Assembly: GCA_050951585.1 (NCBI GenBank)
Contig: JBMNJI010000007.1
Location: forward strand, 62,001 to 126,000
Direction of reading: 5' to 3'
From: UBA3937 sp050951585
Lineage (GTDB): Bacteria; Bacillota; Peptococcia; DRI-13; DTU073
DNA length: 64,000 nucleotides
Within the stretch, counting starts at the first letter, position 1; each line of letters opens with the position of its first letter. Below are positions 53,033-62,231 of the stretch, in pieces. The notes below the pieces were generated by a model, which searched no databases, was not told the DNA's origin, and was given only the letters and a program-made list of their open reading frames with translations. The position numbers and the translations under genes are program-made.

Positions 53033-53833
53033 TTACAGGATTGCCGCAAGTTCCCGCAGGGACGGAAGAACAAATGTCGGCTGATATACAGCGTTTTTCT
53101 CTTCTTGAAGGTCCTTTCGGCTGGTCTCTCCCGATAAAACCAAAACCGTAGTAATCCCGTATTTTTGCCCAAAAGCAATATCGGTATAAAGCCTGTCTCC
53201 GACAATAACCATTTCAGCCGGCCGAAAACCTGTTTGCGCAACGAGATATTCCAAAGCAGGAGAAAAAGGTTTGCCCAGATAGAACGGTTTTTTTCCCGTA
53301 GCAGCTTCAATCATCGCACAAATTGAGCCGCAATCAGGTAAAAAACCTTTTTCCACCGGGCAGTTTAAGTCCGGATTCGTCGCGATAAAGGCGGCCCCTA
53401 ACCTTAGCAAGGTACAGGCATTTTCAATTTTTTGATAGACCAAAGAAGTATCAAAACCAACCGCCACCACATCGACATCCTGATTAGCGAGAATAATCCC
53501 GTGCCCGCGCAAGGATTCGGCCAGACTGTCTGTGCCCACTACATATACCTTTGCCCCCGGGTGTTCCCGGTGCAAATAGTATGCTAAAACATCCCCCGCG
53601 GTATAGACCGGCACTTCATGATCATCTAGACCCATCCGCTGAATCTTTTGCTGATAAAAAGCACGGGAGTGGGACGAATTGTTTGTAAAAAAAACCGGCT
53701 CTTTTTGCTGGCTTTTCAGTTGGCGGATAAACTCAAGGGCACCTCGAATAAGCTGATTACCTAGATAAAAAGTTCCATCCATATCCAGCACAAAAGCTTT
53801 TTTACGCCGTAATTCATCCAAATCCTCATTCAT
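53033..53833 (-). CDS. HAD-superfamily IIA phosphatase (NagD-like)
   Basis: 266 residues: DxD catalytic motif DMDGTFYLGN (about 17), FFTNNSSHSR (Ser/Thr motif, about 49), a C2 cap with the NPDLNCPVEKG segment, KPFSPALEYL (Lys motif) and VGDRLYTDIAFG (acidic motif). Likely acts on a sugar phosphate or on 4-nitrophenyl-phosphate-like substrates. It is followed at once by the sigma-54 promoter, so it is upstream of, not within, the regulon, though transcription could read through. Confidence 0.88.
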   Translation of the reverse strand: MNEDLDELRRKKAFVLDMDGTFYLGNQLIRGALEFIRQLKSQQKEPVFFTNNSSHSRAFYQQKIQRMGLDDHEVPVYTAGDVLAYYLHREHPGAKVYVVGTDSLAESLRGHGIILANQDVDVVAVGFDTSLVYQKIENACTLLRLGAAFIATNPDLNCPVEKGFLPDCGSICAMIEAATGKKPFYLGKPFSPALEYLVAQTGFRPAEMVIVGDRLYTDIAFGQKYGITTVLVLSGETSRKDLQEEKNAVYQPTFVLPSLRELAAIL

Positions 53834-53857
53834 CGCTTGCTGATTTTCCTCTCTTCT

Positions 53858-54751
53858 TTAGATGTTGTGAGTTGTTTTCCGTTTCGCTTCCCAGGTGGCT
53901 TTTAAAGCCTCAGCGACCTGCTTTGTATTATTCTTGATATCCCCCATCTTAACGTGCGGCTTGTAAAAACCGTGGAAATCACTGCCGCAGGTATAGATGA
54001 GTCCTTTTTCCCGGCAAATGCTTGCATAGAATTGCTCATCTTCCGGGGTGTGATGGCTGGTATACACCTCTAAACCAACCAGCCCCATCTCCACCAGCTC
54101 ATCGAGAATCTGATAATCATCTTTTTTTAAATTAATCGCCGGATGAGCCAGTACAGGGACTCCCCCACTTTGCTGAATAACCTTTAAGACTAACTCAGCA
54201 TCCGGTATATATTGGGATATATAAAAGATTTTCCCCAAGCACATGAAATCGTGACAAAAATCAATAATCCCCATACTCTTTTGCTTATATTCTTTTACAA
54301 TCTGGTTGTTTTTATTTCTCTCATCCTCAAAAATTGCTTCAACATAATTAGAATACAAAGGTGGATTACCGGGAGAGAGCCCGAGTACTTTTTCCTTTTC
54401 CAAATAATAGCCGCCCGCACGTAGAACTTCGATTTGCCGGTCGATTTGCTTGGTTCTATCCTCAGCGGCCCGTTGACATATGTCCTGGAGTTCCGGATTA
54501 AGCGGGTCGATGTAATAGCCCAAAATATGCAAGGTTCTTTCTTTGTACAATGAAAATAGTTCACAACCGGGAATAACCTCTAACTTATATTTCGCACCCC
54601 ACATCATCCCGGCTTCCACAGCCGCCACCGAATCATGGTCCGTGATGGCAATCGTCTCTAAGCCTATTTTTTGGGCCATTTCCACTATTTCTTGCGCAGT
54701 ATATTGCCCGTCACTGCTTGCATTAGTATGAATGTGAAGATCAACCGCCAT
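53858..54751 (-). CDS. PHP-domain phosphoesterase
   Basis: 297 residues with the PHP metal-binding motifs DLHIHTNASSDG (start), AITDHDSV (about 38), GCELF, VLAHPAI (about 193) and GSDFHG (about 256). The family includes RNase AM/3',5'-nucleotide bisphosphate phosphatases and histidinol-phosphatase-like enzymes. AGGGGGCG precedes the ATG. It ends 24 bases before the HAD gene starts, so the two phosphatases are probably co-expressed. Confidence 0.88.
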   Translation of the reverse strand: MAVDLHIHTNASSDGQYTAQEIVEMAQKIGLETIAITDHDSVAAVEAGMMWGAKYKLEVIPGCELFSLYKERTLHILGYYIDPLNPELQDICQRAAEDRTKQIDRQIEVLRAGGYYLEKEKVLGLSPGNPPLYSNYVEAIFEDERNKNNQIVKEYKQKSMGIIDFCHDFMCLGKIFYISQYIPDAELVLKVIQQSGGVPVLAHPAINLKKDDYQILDELVEMGLVGLEVYTSHHTPEDEQFYASICREKGLIYTCGSDFHGFYKPHVKMGDIKNNTKQVAEALKATWEAKRKTTHNI

Positions 54752-55030
54752 GCCTTGTCGCCCCCTTTTATGCTCTCATTCTTCTGAGATTTCTTCTGCC
54801 CTTGTTTTCGCCAAATATACGACCATGCTCTATTTATGCAAGTTTAATGCCCAACAAATTCAACCGCCGTAATGCTGTGAAAGATGAATACAAATTTAAC
54901 TAACAAATAAAGAAAAGGGAGAGCCCCCAGGCTCCCCCCAAATAATGGAAACAGTTTCTTTACCTAACATCCTTATTTACTTTGAGATAATCTTACTTCT
55001 AGAAATCAAGTAAGCCAGCTTTTTTCCGCA
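54752..55030. other. intergenic region holding one terminator
   Basis: 279 bases. Apart from the terminator at 54917-54938, I see no gene or clear signal; the PHP gene's promoter must lie in 54760-54910. Confidence 0.4.
54917..54938 (-). terminator. terminator of the gene ending at 55031
   Basis: A GC-rich hairpin (GGGAGAGCC 54917-54925 with the GGCTCCCC arm from 54930), followed on the minus strand by TTTTCTTTATTT. Confidence 0.82.
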
Positions 55031-55528
55031 TCAAGCGTCCGTTCCCGCGTCCGACGCAGTATTTTCTTCCGCTGTTAAAGGTGCTTCATTGCGCAAACTG
55101 TAGAAGAAAAAGGGGACCACAAAAGGAAAGACAATACTGATGATCGTGTATACAGCGGCACTATCCGGTCGATATAATAAATATAGAAAATAATACCCGG
55201 TCGCATAAAGCGCCAAAAGACATAGCAAGAAAAGCGGATCTAAGAACGGAACCTGATAGAGCAGAGCATAAATAAACGGGGCAAGCGGTAAAACAATCTC
55301 CGGACGTGGAAGGACAAAGTCACTAACTCTAATCTCTTTGATGATTTTTCCCCAAATATACGCATTAATCACAGGAATAAAGGCAACCCAACGCGGCGTA
55401 ACCCCCGCTTTTTCAGCCATGCCGTAAAGACCTACCGCCTGGATCACAAATAGTGCTACCGCCGCTACAAGAAGAAGCAGTTTGAGGTAGATTATTGACA
55501 TGCCCCAGAAAGAAAGTAAACTATCCAT
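55031..55528 (-). CDS. small polytopic membrane protein, unknown
   Basis: 165 residues with about four membrane helices (near 12-34, 75-92, 95-115 and 122-145). The loop GLYGMAEKAGVTPRWVAFIP resembles a motif common in DUF5684-like membrane proteins. Acidic C-terminal tail. Single gene with its own terminator and with CCTGACCAGA repeats upstream. Function unknown. Confidence 0.7.
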   Translation of the reverse strand: MDSLLSFWGMSIIYLKLLLLVAAVALFVIQAVGLYGMAEKAGVTPRWVAFIPVINAYIWGKIIKEIRVSDFVLPRPEIVLPLAPFIYALLYQVPFLDPLFLLCLLALYATGYYFLYLLYRPDSAAVYTIISIVFPFVVPFFFYSLRNEAPLTAEENTASDAGTDA

Positions 55529-55558
55529 TCCCTCACTCCTTTCCTGACAATGTACACA

Positions 55559-55607
55559 CCTGACCAGAATGATCTTACTCTACCTGACCAGACTGTATAT
55601 TACTCTA
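55559..55607 (-). repeat. tandem direct repeats upstream of a membrane-protein gene
   Basis: CCTGACCAGA followed by TTACTCTA occurs twice (55559-55582 and 55583-55607), with a further CCTGAC at 55543-55548. Position 15-80 bases before the gene starting at 55528 suggests regulator binding sites; regulator unknown. Confidence 0.5.
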
Positions 55608-55676
55608 TATTAAGAAGTGAGGGTATTTATGAATAGTTTACTTTTTTTCAGCTTGTGTTTTTATGAACTCCGGTAT

Positions 55677-55919
55677 TTACTCCGGTGCTTCGTATTTCAG
55701 CACATACACGTCAGCTTCTACGGAATAGATCTTGTCAACATCATCCGTGATTAAGATCCTGAAATCACCGTGATGACGAAAAGCACAGGAGATTCCGCAA
55801 CTGGAGCTCAATTTTCGGGGCACCGGTTTTAATTCTCCCTTAATGCCCAACGTGGTTAAATAACGATGATACTTTAATGCTCCTGACTGGGTATGAAACA
55901 GCGCCACATATTCCATCAT
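55677..55919 (-). CDS. DUF3343 protein (putative Se/S carrier)
   Basis: About 80 residues with the DUF3343 pattern: MEYVALFHTQSGALKYHRYL, KPVPRKLSSSCGISCAF (conserved Cys residues for a persulfide or selenide) and a short acidic end. The likely ATG overlaps the TusA-like stop as TAATG, so translation is coupled; an ATG at 55928 is also in frame. DUF3343 genes recur beside YedE/YedF and cysteine desulfurase genes in selenium clusters. Confidence 0.85.
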   Translation of the reverse strand: MMEYVALFHTQSGALKYHRYLTTLGIKGELKPVPRKLSSSCGISCAFRHHGDFRILITDDVDKIYSVEADVYVLKYEAPE

Positions 55920-56122
55920 TACCGCCATATCTTCACGAGAAAGCTATCATTTTCCGTCTGGCTTTCCACCTGATAGCCGTTTAGGCGGGCAAACCGCTCA
56001 ATATTCGTCCTGGCTGTAACATTATCAACCAGCACTTCGACCCCGTCAGGATTTTCCTTTAAGGCTTTTTGCGTGTTTATCACGGGCTGAGGGCAGGATA
56101 GACCCCGGGCATCAATTTGCAT
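55919..56122 (-). CDS. TusA/YedF-like sulfur (selenium) carrier
   Basis: 67-residue TusA-fold protein with the catalytic CPQP motif in ARGLSCPQPVINTQKAL. It carries a persulfide or selenide between proteins. It starts inside the end of yedE and overlaps DUF3343, so the three form one tight operon. Confidence 0.9.
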   Translation of the reverse strand: MQIDARGLSCPQPVINTQKALKENPDGVEVLVDNVTARTNIERFARLNGYQVESQTENDSFLVKIWR

Positions 56123-57215
56123 CAACTTTCATTTCCCCTTTCGTCAGCACTTTTAAATCCTCACTATTAAAATATGCAATCAGAAAGGCAACGGTCAACC
56201 CGATGATTACGGCAATTTTCCCATTGGCGGCCGGTCCGGCGGCACTGGCCGCTAAACCAAAATTATGCGAAAAAGCGGCTCCCACCAACATCCCCAAAGA
56301 AGCCATCACCGCGTCAGTATCACCTTCACCCGCCATGATTAATTGTCTTAAGGGGCAACCGCCAAGCAGAATCGAACCCCAACCGACCAGGGCCATGCCT
56401 AAAAAGTTCCATAAACCGTCATTATGCGCAATCGGCTGATTGAGAAAACTTAATTGATAATTGCCGTAAAGAAGATTACCGACAGTGACAATAATGAAGA
56501 TCGCCAGAAAACCGCTCAGCAGATATGTATCTTTAAAAAGAAGCCAATTGCGGATGCCGCCCGCCATACAGAGCCGGCTTTTTTGGGCAAATGCCCCCAC
56601 CAGCAGTCCAGCCAGCAAAGAGAGCCAAACTGCCGCATGCAAAGAACCGGGCCCCTGGCTGCTGAAATAGATAAAGGCCGGTGCCATAAAAAGTAACACC
56701 AATAAACCAATGTTTAATAATGGAAAGAGAGCTCCTTCAATCTTCGGCAATGAATAATTCCGATTCAGAGTAAAACCGCGCTTTAAGAAGTAAACACCGA
56801 TGACGATCCCGACAACAAAACCGGCCAGCCCAACCAAAGCATTGAGATCACCGCCGCCTAAACGCAGAACCATCCGTAAAGGACACCCTAAAAACATCAG
56901 TGCCCCCACCATCACAAAAAAGCCCAGCACAAAACGCGTCAGCGGTGAGGACCCGCCTTTGGCACTGAATTCTTTGCCCGCCAGGGCCATGAGCGCCGCG
57001 CCCAGCACAATCCCGATTATCTCCGGCCGCAGGTACTGCACAGCCGCCGCCTGATGCAACCCTAAAGCGCCGGCAATATCCCGGATAAAACAGGCAATAC
57101 ACATGCCCATATTGGCAGGATTCCCGGCCTGCATCAGCACTACTGCCAGTAACCCGACCAAGGCACCCGTGCAAATAATCCCCCTTTTCTGCTCAAAAAA
57201 TTTCTTCTTCTCCAA
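56112..57215 (-). CDS. yedE: YedE-family selenium/sulfur membrane transporter
   Basis: 367 residues and about ten membrane helices, with paired half-repeats carrying the YeeE/YedE motifs GCPLRMVLRLGGGDLNALVG (about 109) and GGCPLRQLIMAGEGDTDA (about 285), plus several conserved Cys. In this gene context it fits the YedE selenium-metabolism group, moving selenite-, thiosulfate- or persulfide-like species. It is divergent from the cysteine desulfurase gene at 57460. Confidence 0.9.
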   Translation of the reverse strand: MEKKKFFEQKRGIICTGALVGLLAVVLMQAGNPANMGMCIACFIRDIAGALGLHQAAAVQYLRPEIIGIVLGAALMALAGKEFSAKGGSSPLTRFVLGFFVMVGALMFLGCPLRMVLRLGGGDLNALVGLAGFVVGIVIGVYFLKRGFTLNRNYSLPKIEGALFPLLNIGLLVLLFMAPAFIYFSSQGPGSLHAAVWLSLLAGLLVGAFAQKSRLCMAGGIRNWLLFKDTYLLSGFLAIFIIVTVGNLLYGNYQLSFLNQPIAHNDGLWNFLGMALVGWGSILLGGCPLRQLIMAGEGDTDAVMASLGMLVGAAFSHNFGLAASAAGPAANGKIAVIIGLTVAFLIAYFNSEDLKVLTKGEMKVDAN

Positions 57216-57380
57216 AATACACCCCTCCTTTGCCGAATTCCCTGTATCGCTTTTCCGGCAATACTCCTTCTAAGTAGTATTATAGCAATAATTGAACAAT
57301 AATATAGCAAATATTAGTAATTACTATAATCTTGCCGCTTGATATAATTTTCCCTTATGCCCCTCCACATAATTTTCCCT

Positions 57381-57409
57381 TATCAAGAGTAATTGCATAC
57401 ATTATAATG
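57381..57409 (+). promoter_or_regulatory. promoter of the cysteine desulfurase gene
   Basis: TATAAT at 57404-57409 with TTATCA at 57381-57386 (4 of 6) and a 17-base spacer. Transcription would start about 44 bases before the ATG. Confidence 0.65.
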
Positions 57410-57459
57410 GTAACTAAAGATGGCCTTAAAAAAAGAAGCCTTAAGGAGAGTGACATCCC

Positions 57460-58602
57460 ATGACGGAACATTATTTTGACAATGCGGCTACCTCCTATCC
57501 CAAACCCCCGGAAGTAGTTGAACATATCAGACATTTTCTCGTCGATATTGGTACAAATATCAACAGAGGCTCCTATGCCAGTGCATATTCCGCCGCAGAT
57601 ACAGTACTGGAAACCCGGGAACTACTCTGCACGCTGTTTGGTTTCCCCAAGCCCACTAATGTGGTCTTTACCAAAAATATTACGGAAAGCTTAAATGTTG
57701 TCATAAAAGGACTCCTGCAGCCGGGCGATCATCTCCTGCTCTCTTCACTGGAGCATAATGCCGTGTTAAGACCGCTTCATTCGATGCTGGCTAAAGGGAT
57801 ATCCTATTCTGCAGTCCCCTGCACCCCGGACGGTAATCTTGATCTTGCGATACTGCCAAGTCTGGTGCAAGCGAATACCAAGGCGGTCCTGATGACCCAT
57901 GCCTCCAATGTTTCCGGGACAATTCTCCCGTTGGAGCAAGTCGGCGAATTCTGCCGCCGGAACAACCTGTATTTTATTATTGACACTGCGCAGACGGCTG
58001 GCTTTTTAGAGCTGGATATGGAAAAATTAGGCGCTGATGCCCTCACCTTTACCGGACACAAAGGTTTGCTGGGACCGATGGGCATCGGCGGCTTTCTCCT
58101 TACGGACCGGCTGGCAGAAATAATGCCTCCCTTACTGGAAGGAGGCACCGGCAGCCTTTCGGAAGAGCTGCAACACCCCCCCTTCCTGCCTGATAAATAC
58201 GAAAGCGGCACCATGAATATTCCCGGGGTTTTTGGTCTGAACGCCGCCCTAAAATATCTCATGCGGCATGGACTGCCAGCCATCCGTGAGCAAGAACTGG
58301 CCCTGACTGCCCGTTTCATTGCCGGGATAAAAAATATGAACGGCATCAAAATTATCGGCCCGGAGACAGTCGAGAACCGCACCGCCATTGTCTCCCTTGA
58401 TTTCCCGGGCAAAGACAATGCGGACATTGCCCACCGTCTGGCCAGGGATTATCAAATTCTGACCCGCTGCGGACTCCATTGTTCGCCTGCCGCCCATCAA
58501 ACCCTGGGGACCTTCCCCCAGGGAACAGTTCGCTTCAGCTTCAGTCATTTTAATACCGAAGCAGAAATTGACTATGCCCTGAACATCATCGCCCATTTGT
58601 AA
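57460..58602 (+). CDS. cysteine desulfurase family protein (class V aminotransferase)
   Basis: 380 residues. YFDNAATSYPKP at the start, the PLP-Lys motif TFTGHKGLLGP (Lys about residue 203) and the mobile active-site Cys in RCGLHCSPAAH (about 345) match the small CsdB/EF2568-like group. It should release sulfur or selenium from (seleno)cysteine to carriers such as the TusA-like and DUF3343 proteins encoded divergently. TAAGGAGAG precedes the ATG. Confidence 0.92.
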   Translation: MTEHYFDNAATSYPKPPEVVEHIRHFLVDIGTNINRGSYASAYSAADTVLETRELLCTLFGFPKPTNVVFTKNITESLNVVIKGLLQPGDHLLLSSLEHNAVLRPLHSMLAKGISYSAVPCTPDGNLDLAILPSLVQANTKAVLMTHASNVSGTILPLEQVGEFCRRNNLYFIIDTAQTAGFLELDMEKLGADALTFTGHKGLLGPMGIGGFLLTDRLAEIMPPLLEGGTGSLSEELQHPPFLPDKYESGTMNIPGVFGLNAALKYLMRHGLPAIREQELALTARFIAGIKNMNGIKIIGPETVENRTAIVSLDFPGKDNADIAHRLARDYQILTRCGLHCSPAAHQTLGTFPQGTVRFSFSHFNTEAEIDYALNIIAHL

Positions 58603-58628
58603 TCCCAAAGCAGAAAAGTCCCTTGAAA

Positions 58629-58988
58629 TCACTTGATTCGACCATGAACCGCCAGCCAAATACACGGCGGTTCTTTTGTTGTCCACTCTACTCTGTGCCT
58701 TTCATGGTCAGGAAGAAAAACCCAATCCCCTGCCTTCATCTCTAAGATTCTACCGTCCGGCCATGATAGTCTCGCCTCTCCCTGCAACAGCACCACCCAT
58801 TCGTCTCTTTCCTGGTCATACCAAAAACCCTCCGGCGAGGCTTGCCCTGTAGAAATAATCCGTTCGATCAATACACCATGGTCGGGAAGAAGGGCTTCAA
58901 CATACTCCTCGCTTAATTCTTCCCCCGCCTGAAGAGCAGCCGCTATTTCCGGCGGCATCTTAAAAAGATTAGGCCGATGGGTTCCCAT
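58629..58988 (-). CDS. cupin-domain protein
   Basis: 119 residues forming a single cupin barrel: EWVVLLQGEARLSW (motif 1) and GDWVFLPDHERHRVEW (motif 2), with His ligands partly conserved. Possibly metal- or small-molecule-binding; similar proteins are annotated only as cupins. It follows the TtcA-like gene by 41 bases and is convergent with the desulfurase. Confidence 0.82.
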   Translation of the reverse strand: MGTHRPNLFKMPPEIAAALQAGEELSEEYVEALLPDHGVLIERIISTGQASPEGFWYDQERDEWVVLLQGEARLSWPDGRILEMKAGDWVFLPDHERHRVEWTTKEPPCIWLAVHGRIK

Positions 58989-59029
58989 TTATCCTGCACC
59001 CCCTTTTTGTTTTGCCTCTTTAGTGACAA

Positions 59030-59824
59030 TTACCTGTCCTGGCCGTACCAAAACTGCCGGCTCTTTTCCCTGATCTCTTCTTTCGTTAATTCCCGGGGCC
59101 AGAATTGCATCGGCCGTCCCTCCCGCATGGCGGCAGCCAAATGAACAAAAGTATGCGGGTTTTTCTTTTGCAATTGCCGGATTAACTCTTTTATTTCCGC
59201 TCTTTTCGTATAGCCATCCAGGGAACACGGGCTTGGCACCGGGGTAAACCCTAGCTTATTAATGAACGAACGAATCTCCCTTTCCCGTAAATAAATCAAG
59301 GGCCTGATAACCGTAACGCCTGTCCTTTCTAAGTATGTTTTCGGCAAAAAGGTTGTCACCTGCCCGGAATATAAGATGCTCATCAAAAACGTTTCAACCG
59401 CATCATCATAGTGATGCGCAAAAGCAACCTTATTAAAGCCATGCTTCCTTGCATAATTATGTATAATCGCCCGGCGGAAATAGGCACACTGCGAACATGG
59501 TGTCTGATCCGGATGATGTAGAATATCCTCAGCCAACTCCACGCGCTGGATCCGGTAAGGGACTTGCAACAGGTCACATATTTCTTGAAGCGAACTCCAA
59601 TCCATCTCCTCCACCCTTTTAAAGCCTAAATCTATGGTCATTGCTTCCACTCCTACCGGGAAAGGCAGATGTTTTGTGAGCACCGCTAAGGCATATAAAA
59701 GAAAGGTACTGTCTTTGCCTCCCGAAAGGCCAACTAAGACTTTGTCCCCTTTTTCCAATAAATCAAATTCAATGACCGCCCGTTGAACTGTCCTGATCAT
59801 TCTTTTCGGTAAAGCTAAACGCAT
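59030..59824 (-). CDS. TtcA-like tRNA thiolation ATPase
   Basis: 264 residues with the PP-loop SGGKDSTFLLYAL (about residue 34) that adenylates the target base. A CSQC pair (about 110) and a Cys in SPCSLDG near 190 are probable Fe-S cluster ligands, and AHHYDDAVETFLM is the family's second motif. TtcA makes 2-thiocytidine in tRNA; related proteins handle other substrates. Its nearness to sulfur/selenium carrier genes fits a sulfur-transfer role. Confidence 0.85.
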   Translation of the reverse strand: MRLALPKRMIRTVQRAVIEFDLLEKGDKVLVGLSGGKDSTFLLYALAVLTKHLPFPVGVEAMTIDLGFKRVEEMDWSSLQEICDLLQVPYRIQRVELAEDILHHPDQTPCSQCAYFRRAIIHNYARKHGFNKVAFAHHYDDAVETFLMSILYSGQVTTFLPKTYLERTGVTVIRPLIYLREREIRSFINKLGFTPVPSPCSLDGYTKRAEIKELIRQLQKKNPHTFVHLAAAMREGRPMQFWPRELTKEEIREKSRQFWYGQDR

Positions 59825-59925
59825 CGGAATAACTCCCCTTTAGTCAATTATTTCTTCTCACCCCATCTTTTCAGCCTAAGCGTACCGGCAGTTTGCCGGT
59901 TCAGTGCCTTTGGGTGCTTTTCGCC

Positions 59926-61356
59926 TTAGGTCAGACGCCAACCGGGCGGGTAGTAATTCTTCAGGTAATCCCCTGTTTGTTTGGCCCAGCCTAAAGGAAA
60001 CTCCTCCAGACAAACCAGAGTCCAACCTTTTTCCCCTTCCCCTAACAGGGTTTCCCCTTTGAGATACTTGGCTACCTCCGGGCCGGAAAGGGAAAGGCTG
60101 ACCCGCCGCTTGGCGTTACTGCTTTTCAGCCCCATGGCCAAAGCCTGCGAAGGGGTGAAACGTCCCTTGTCCATCGTGCCCACAAACCAGCCATAGCGCA
60201 TGACCTTTAACCCGGTTAACTCCGGAAGCTCTGCAGGCACCAAATAAACATACTGCCCCATTTGCCGAAACGTACCTTCCGGCGGTGCAAACAAATTTTC
60301 CGCCAGAAAAGAGGCCACCGCCTCCGGTACGGCTTCCGCCATGAATGCGTCTTTCTGCTTCTGCGCCCGCGTCTGCAGTGTCCGTGGTTGTTGCTGCGGT
60401 TGCGGCTGTTGCTCTTGTGCCTGTGGCTCTTGCTGTTCCGTCTGCAACTGATGTTGCGTCTGTGTCTGTTCCAGCATAGCCAGAAAATGGCCTTCTCCTT
60501 TAACCTTATGCGGCCATAAGCGACGCGTTTTGTCCGTTCTTCCGGAAACCAAAAAACCCGCTTCCCACCCGAAATCCAGCGGTAAATCCCCCAGGACAAA
60601 ATCAGGGTGTTCTGCCAGAAAGTGCGCCATCACCTCTTCATTCTCCCGCACCGAGAAGGTACAAGTAGAATAAACAATCCGGCCTCCCGGCTTTAACATC
60701 CGCACAGCCTGCGCCAGAATGTCCTTTTGCATCGCCGAGCAAAGCTCACTGTTATAGGTACTCCAACTTTTGACCGCCCGCGGGTCTTTGCGGAACATTC
60801 CTTCCCCGGAACAAGGCGCATCCACCAAAATCTTATCAAAAAACGCCGGAAATACCTCGGCCAGTCTTGCCGGTTCCTCATTAGTCACGACCGCATTCGT
60901 TGCCCCCCAGTGTTCGAGATTCCAGACAAGGGCTTTCACCCTTTCCGCACTGTTGTCGTTGCTGACCAGTAACCCTTTTCCTTGTAAAGCGGCGGCTAAT
61001 TGGGTTGATTTCCCGCCGGGAGCGGCACAGAGATCCAGAACCTTATCGCCCGGCTTGACCCCCAGACAGGCGGCCGGACTCATGGCACTCGGCTCCTGTA
61101 AATAATAGATCCCGGCCTGGTAATAGGGATGCTTCGCCGGTCGCTCCTCACCGCAAAGATAGAAGCCGTCCGTCGTCCACGGGACGGGCTTGAGGGCAAA
61201 GCCTGTCCGCGCTAAAAAATCCGCACAACTGATCTTCAGGGTGTTGACGCGTAACCCTTGATAGGGCACCCCTTCCTCCCATGCCTGATAAAACGGGACC
61301 CATTCGTCCGCCAGTAAGCTCTTCATCTCTGCTGTAAATTTTTCCGGTAAACGCAT
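59926..61356 (-). CDS. NOL1/NOP2/Sun-family RNA cytosine methyltransferase (RsmF/YebU-like)
   Basis: About 476 residues: an N-terminal domain with GLRVNTLK, SAM-binding LDLCAAPGGKSTQL, VDAPCSGEGMFRKDP (catalytic Cys) and YSTCTFSVRENEEV (second Cys), then the C-terminal RsmF-type pre-PUA/PUA-like region. Between them lies an unusual glutamine/threonine-rich stretch of about 40 residues. It modifies 16S rRNA or tRNA cytosine to m5C. ATG 61356 with GAGGGG upstream; it follows trmB by 13 bases. Confidence 0.9.
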   Translation of the reverse strand: MRLPEKFTAEMKSLLADEWVPFYQAWEEGVPYQGLRVNTLKISCADFLARTGFALKPVPWTTDGFYLCGEERPAKHPYYQAGIYYLQEPSAMSPAACLGVKPGDKVLDLCAAPGGKSTQLAAALQGKGLLVSNDNSAERVKALVWNLEHWGATNAVVTNEEPARLAEVFPAFFDKILVDAPCSGEGMFRKDPRAVKSWSTYNSELCSAMQKDILAQAVRMLKPGGRIVYSTCTFSVRENEEVMAHFLAEHPDFVLGDLPLDFGWEAGFLVSGRTDKTRRLWPHKVKGEGHFLAMLEQTQTQHQLQTEQQEPQAQEQQPQPQQQPRTLQTRAQKQKDAFMAEAVPEAVASFLAENLFAPPEGTFRQMGQYVYLVPAELPELTGLKVMRYGWFVGTMDKGRFTPSQALAMGLKSSNAKRRVSLSLSGPEVAKYLKGETLLGEGEKGWTLVCLEEFPLGWAKQTGDYLKNYYPPGWRLT

Positions 61357-61369
61357 TAGTTCACACCCC

Positions 61370-62080
61370 TCACTCTCTATCAATTATTTTATCATAACTC
61401 ATTACAGCGTTCCCTGGTGATAGAACTGAACCTGAGGCATGCTCAAAAAGAGGGGGTAACGCCTCACAACGGCAGATCGGAATACCCTGGGCGGAAAACT
61501 TCTTTTCGTATTCCGTCTGCACATTACCAACAATACCGGAATGATGCAAATCATAAGTGATGCGGCGTAACGAAAAACCGGCTTCGCCAAACTGAAGCAA
61601 GGAGTATTCAAAAAATGCCACATTATCTGTCTTAAAGTGGATTTCCCCTTTTCCATTTAAAAGTCTTTTATATATATTCAGAAAAAAAGGACTCGTTAAA
61701 CGCCTCCTGGCATGGCGCTTTTTCGGCCAGGGATCGCTAAAATTCAGATAGAGCCTTTCAATCTCTGCAGGTAAAAAATATTGCTCCAGTAACGCCCCGT
61801 CCACATTCAGAAAACGTAAGTTCGGCAACGCGACAAACTCCCTTTGCGCCGCCTTCAGCATTATATCGGTAATCCTGTCAATGCCAATAAAGTTTACCTC
61901 GGGGAATTTAGCCGCCATCGTGGTGATAAAGCCGCCCTTCCCCATCCCCAACTCCACATGAAGAGGATGGCTATTGCCAAAACACTCCTGCCATTTCCCT
62001 TTGAGAAGCTCCGGCTCCTCCTTAATAAGCCCGGGCATCTCCTCAATCCTTTTCCCGGCAATTGATTTTCGGAAACGCAT
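61370..62080 (-). CDS. trmB: tRNA (guanine-N7)-methyltransferase
   Basis: 236 residues with the TrmB signature: VELGMGKGGFI (SAM site), IGIDRITDIM, LNFSDPWPKKRHARRRL (catalytic Asp region) and FKTDN. Makes m7G46 in tRNA. Upstream partner of the Sun-family gene. Confidence 0.94.
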   Translation of the reverse strand: MRFRKSIAGKRIEEMPGLIKEEPELLKGKWQECFGNSHPLHVELGMGKGGFITTMAAKFPEVNFIGIDRITDIMLKAAQREFVALPNLRFLNVDGALLEQYFLPAEIERLYLNFSDPWPKKRHARRRLTSPFFLNIYKRLLNGKGEIHFKTDNVAFFEYSLLQFGEAGFSLRRITYDLHHSGIVGNVQTEYEKKFSAQGIPICRCEALPPLFEHASGSVLSPGNAVMSYDKIIDRE

Positions 62081-62231
62081 CTCCTTGATTCCTCCTTGTC
62101 TCCAAACGATGCATGAAACTCACAGCTAAAATACTAAAGCTTTTTGGCCGCCTTGGCAAGATACGGCGCACAAATCAAAGCTAAAATCCTCAATCTCTGG
62201 GATATGATAATACTGAGCAGATGTAAAAAAC

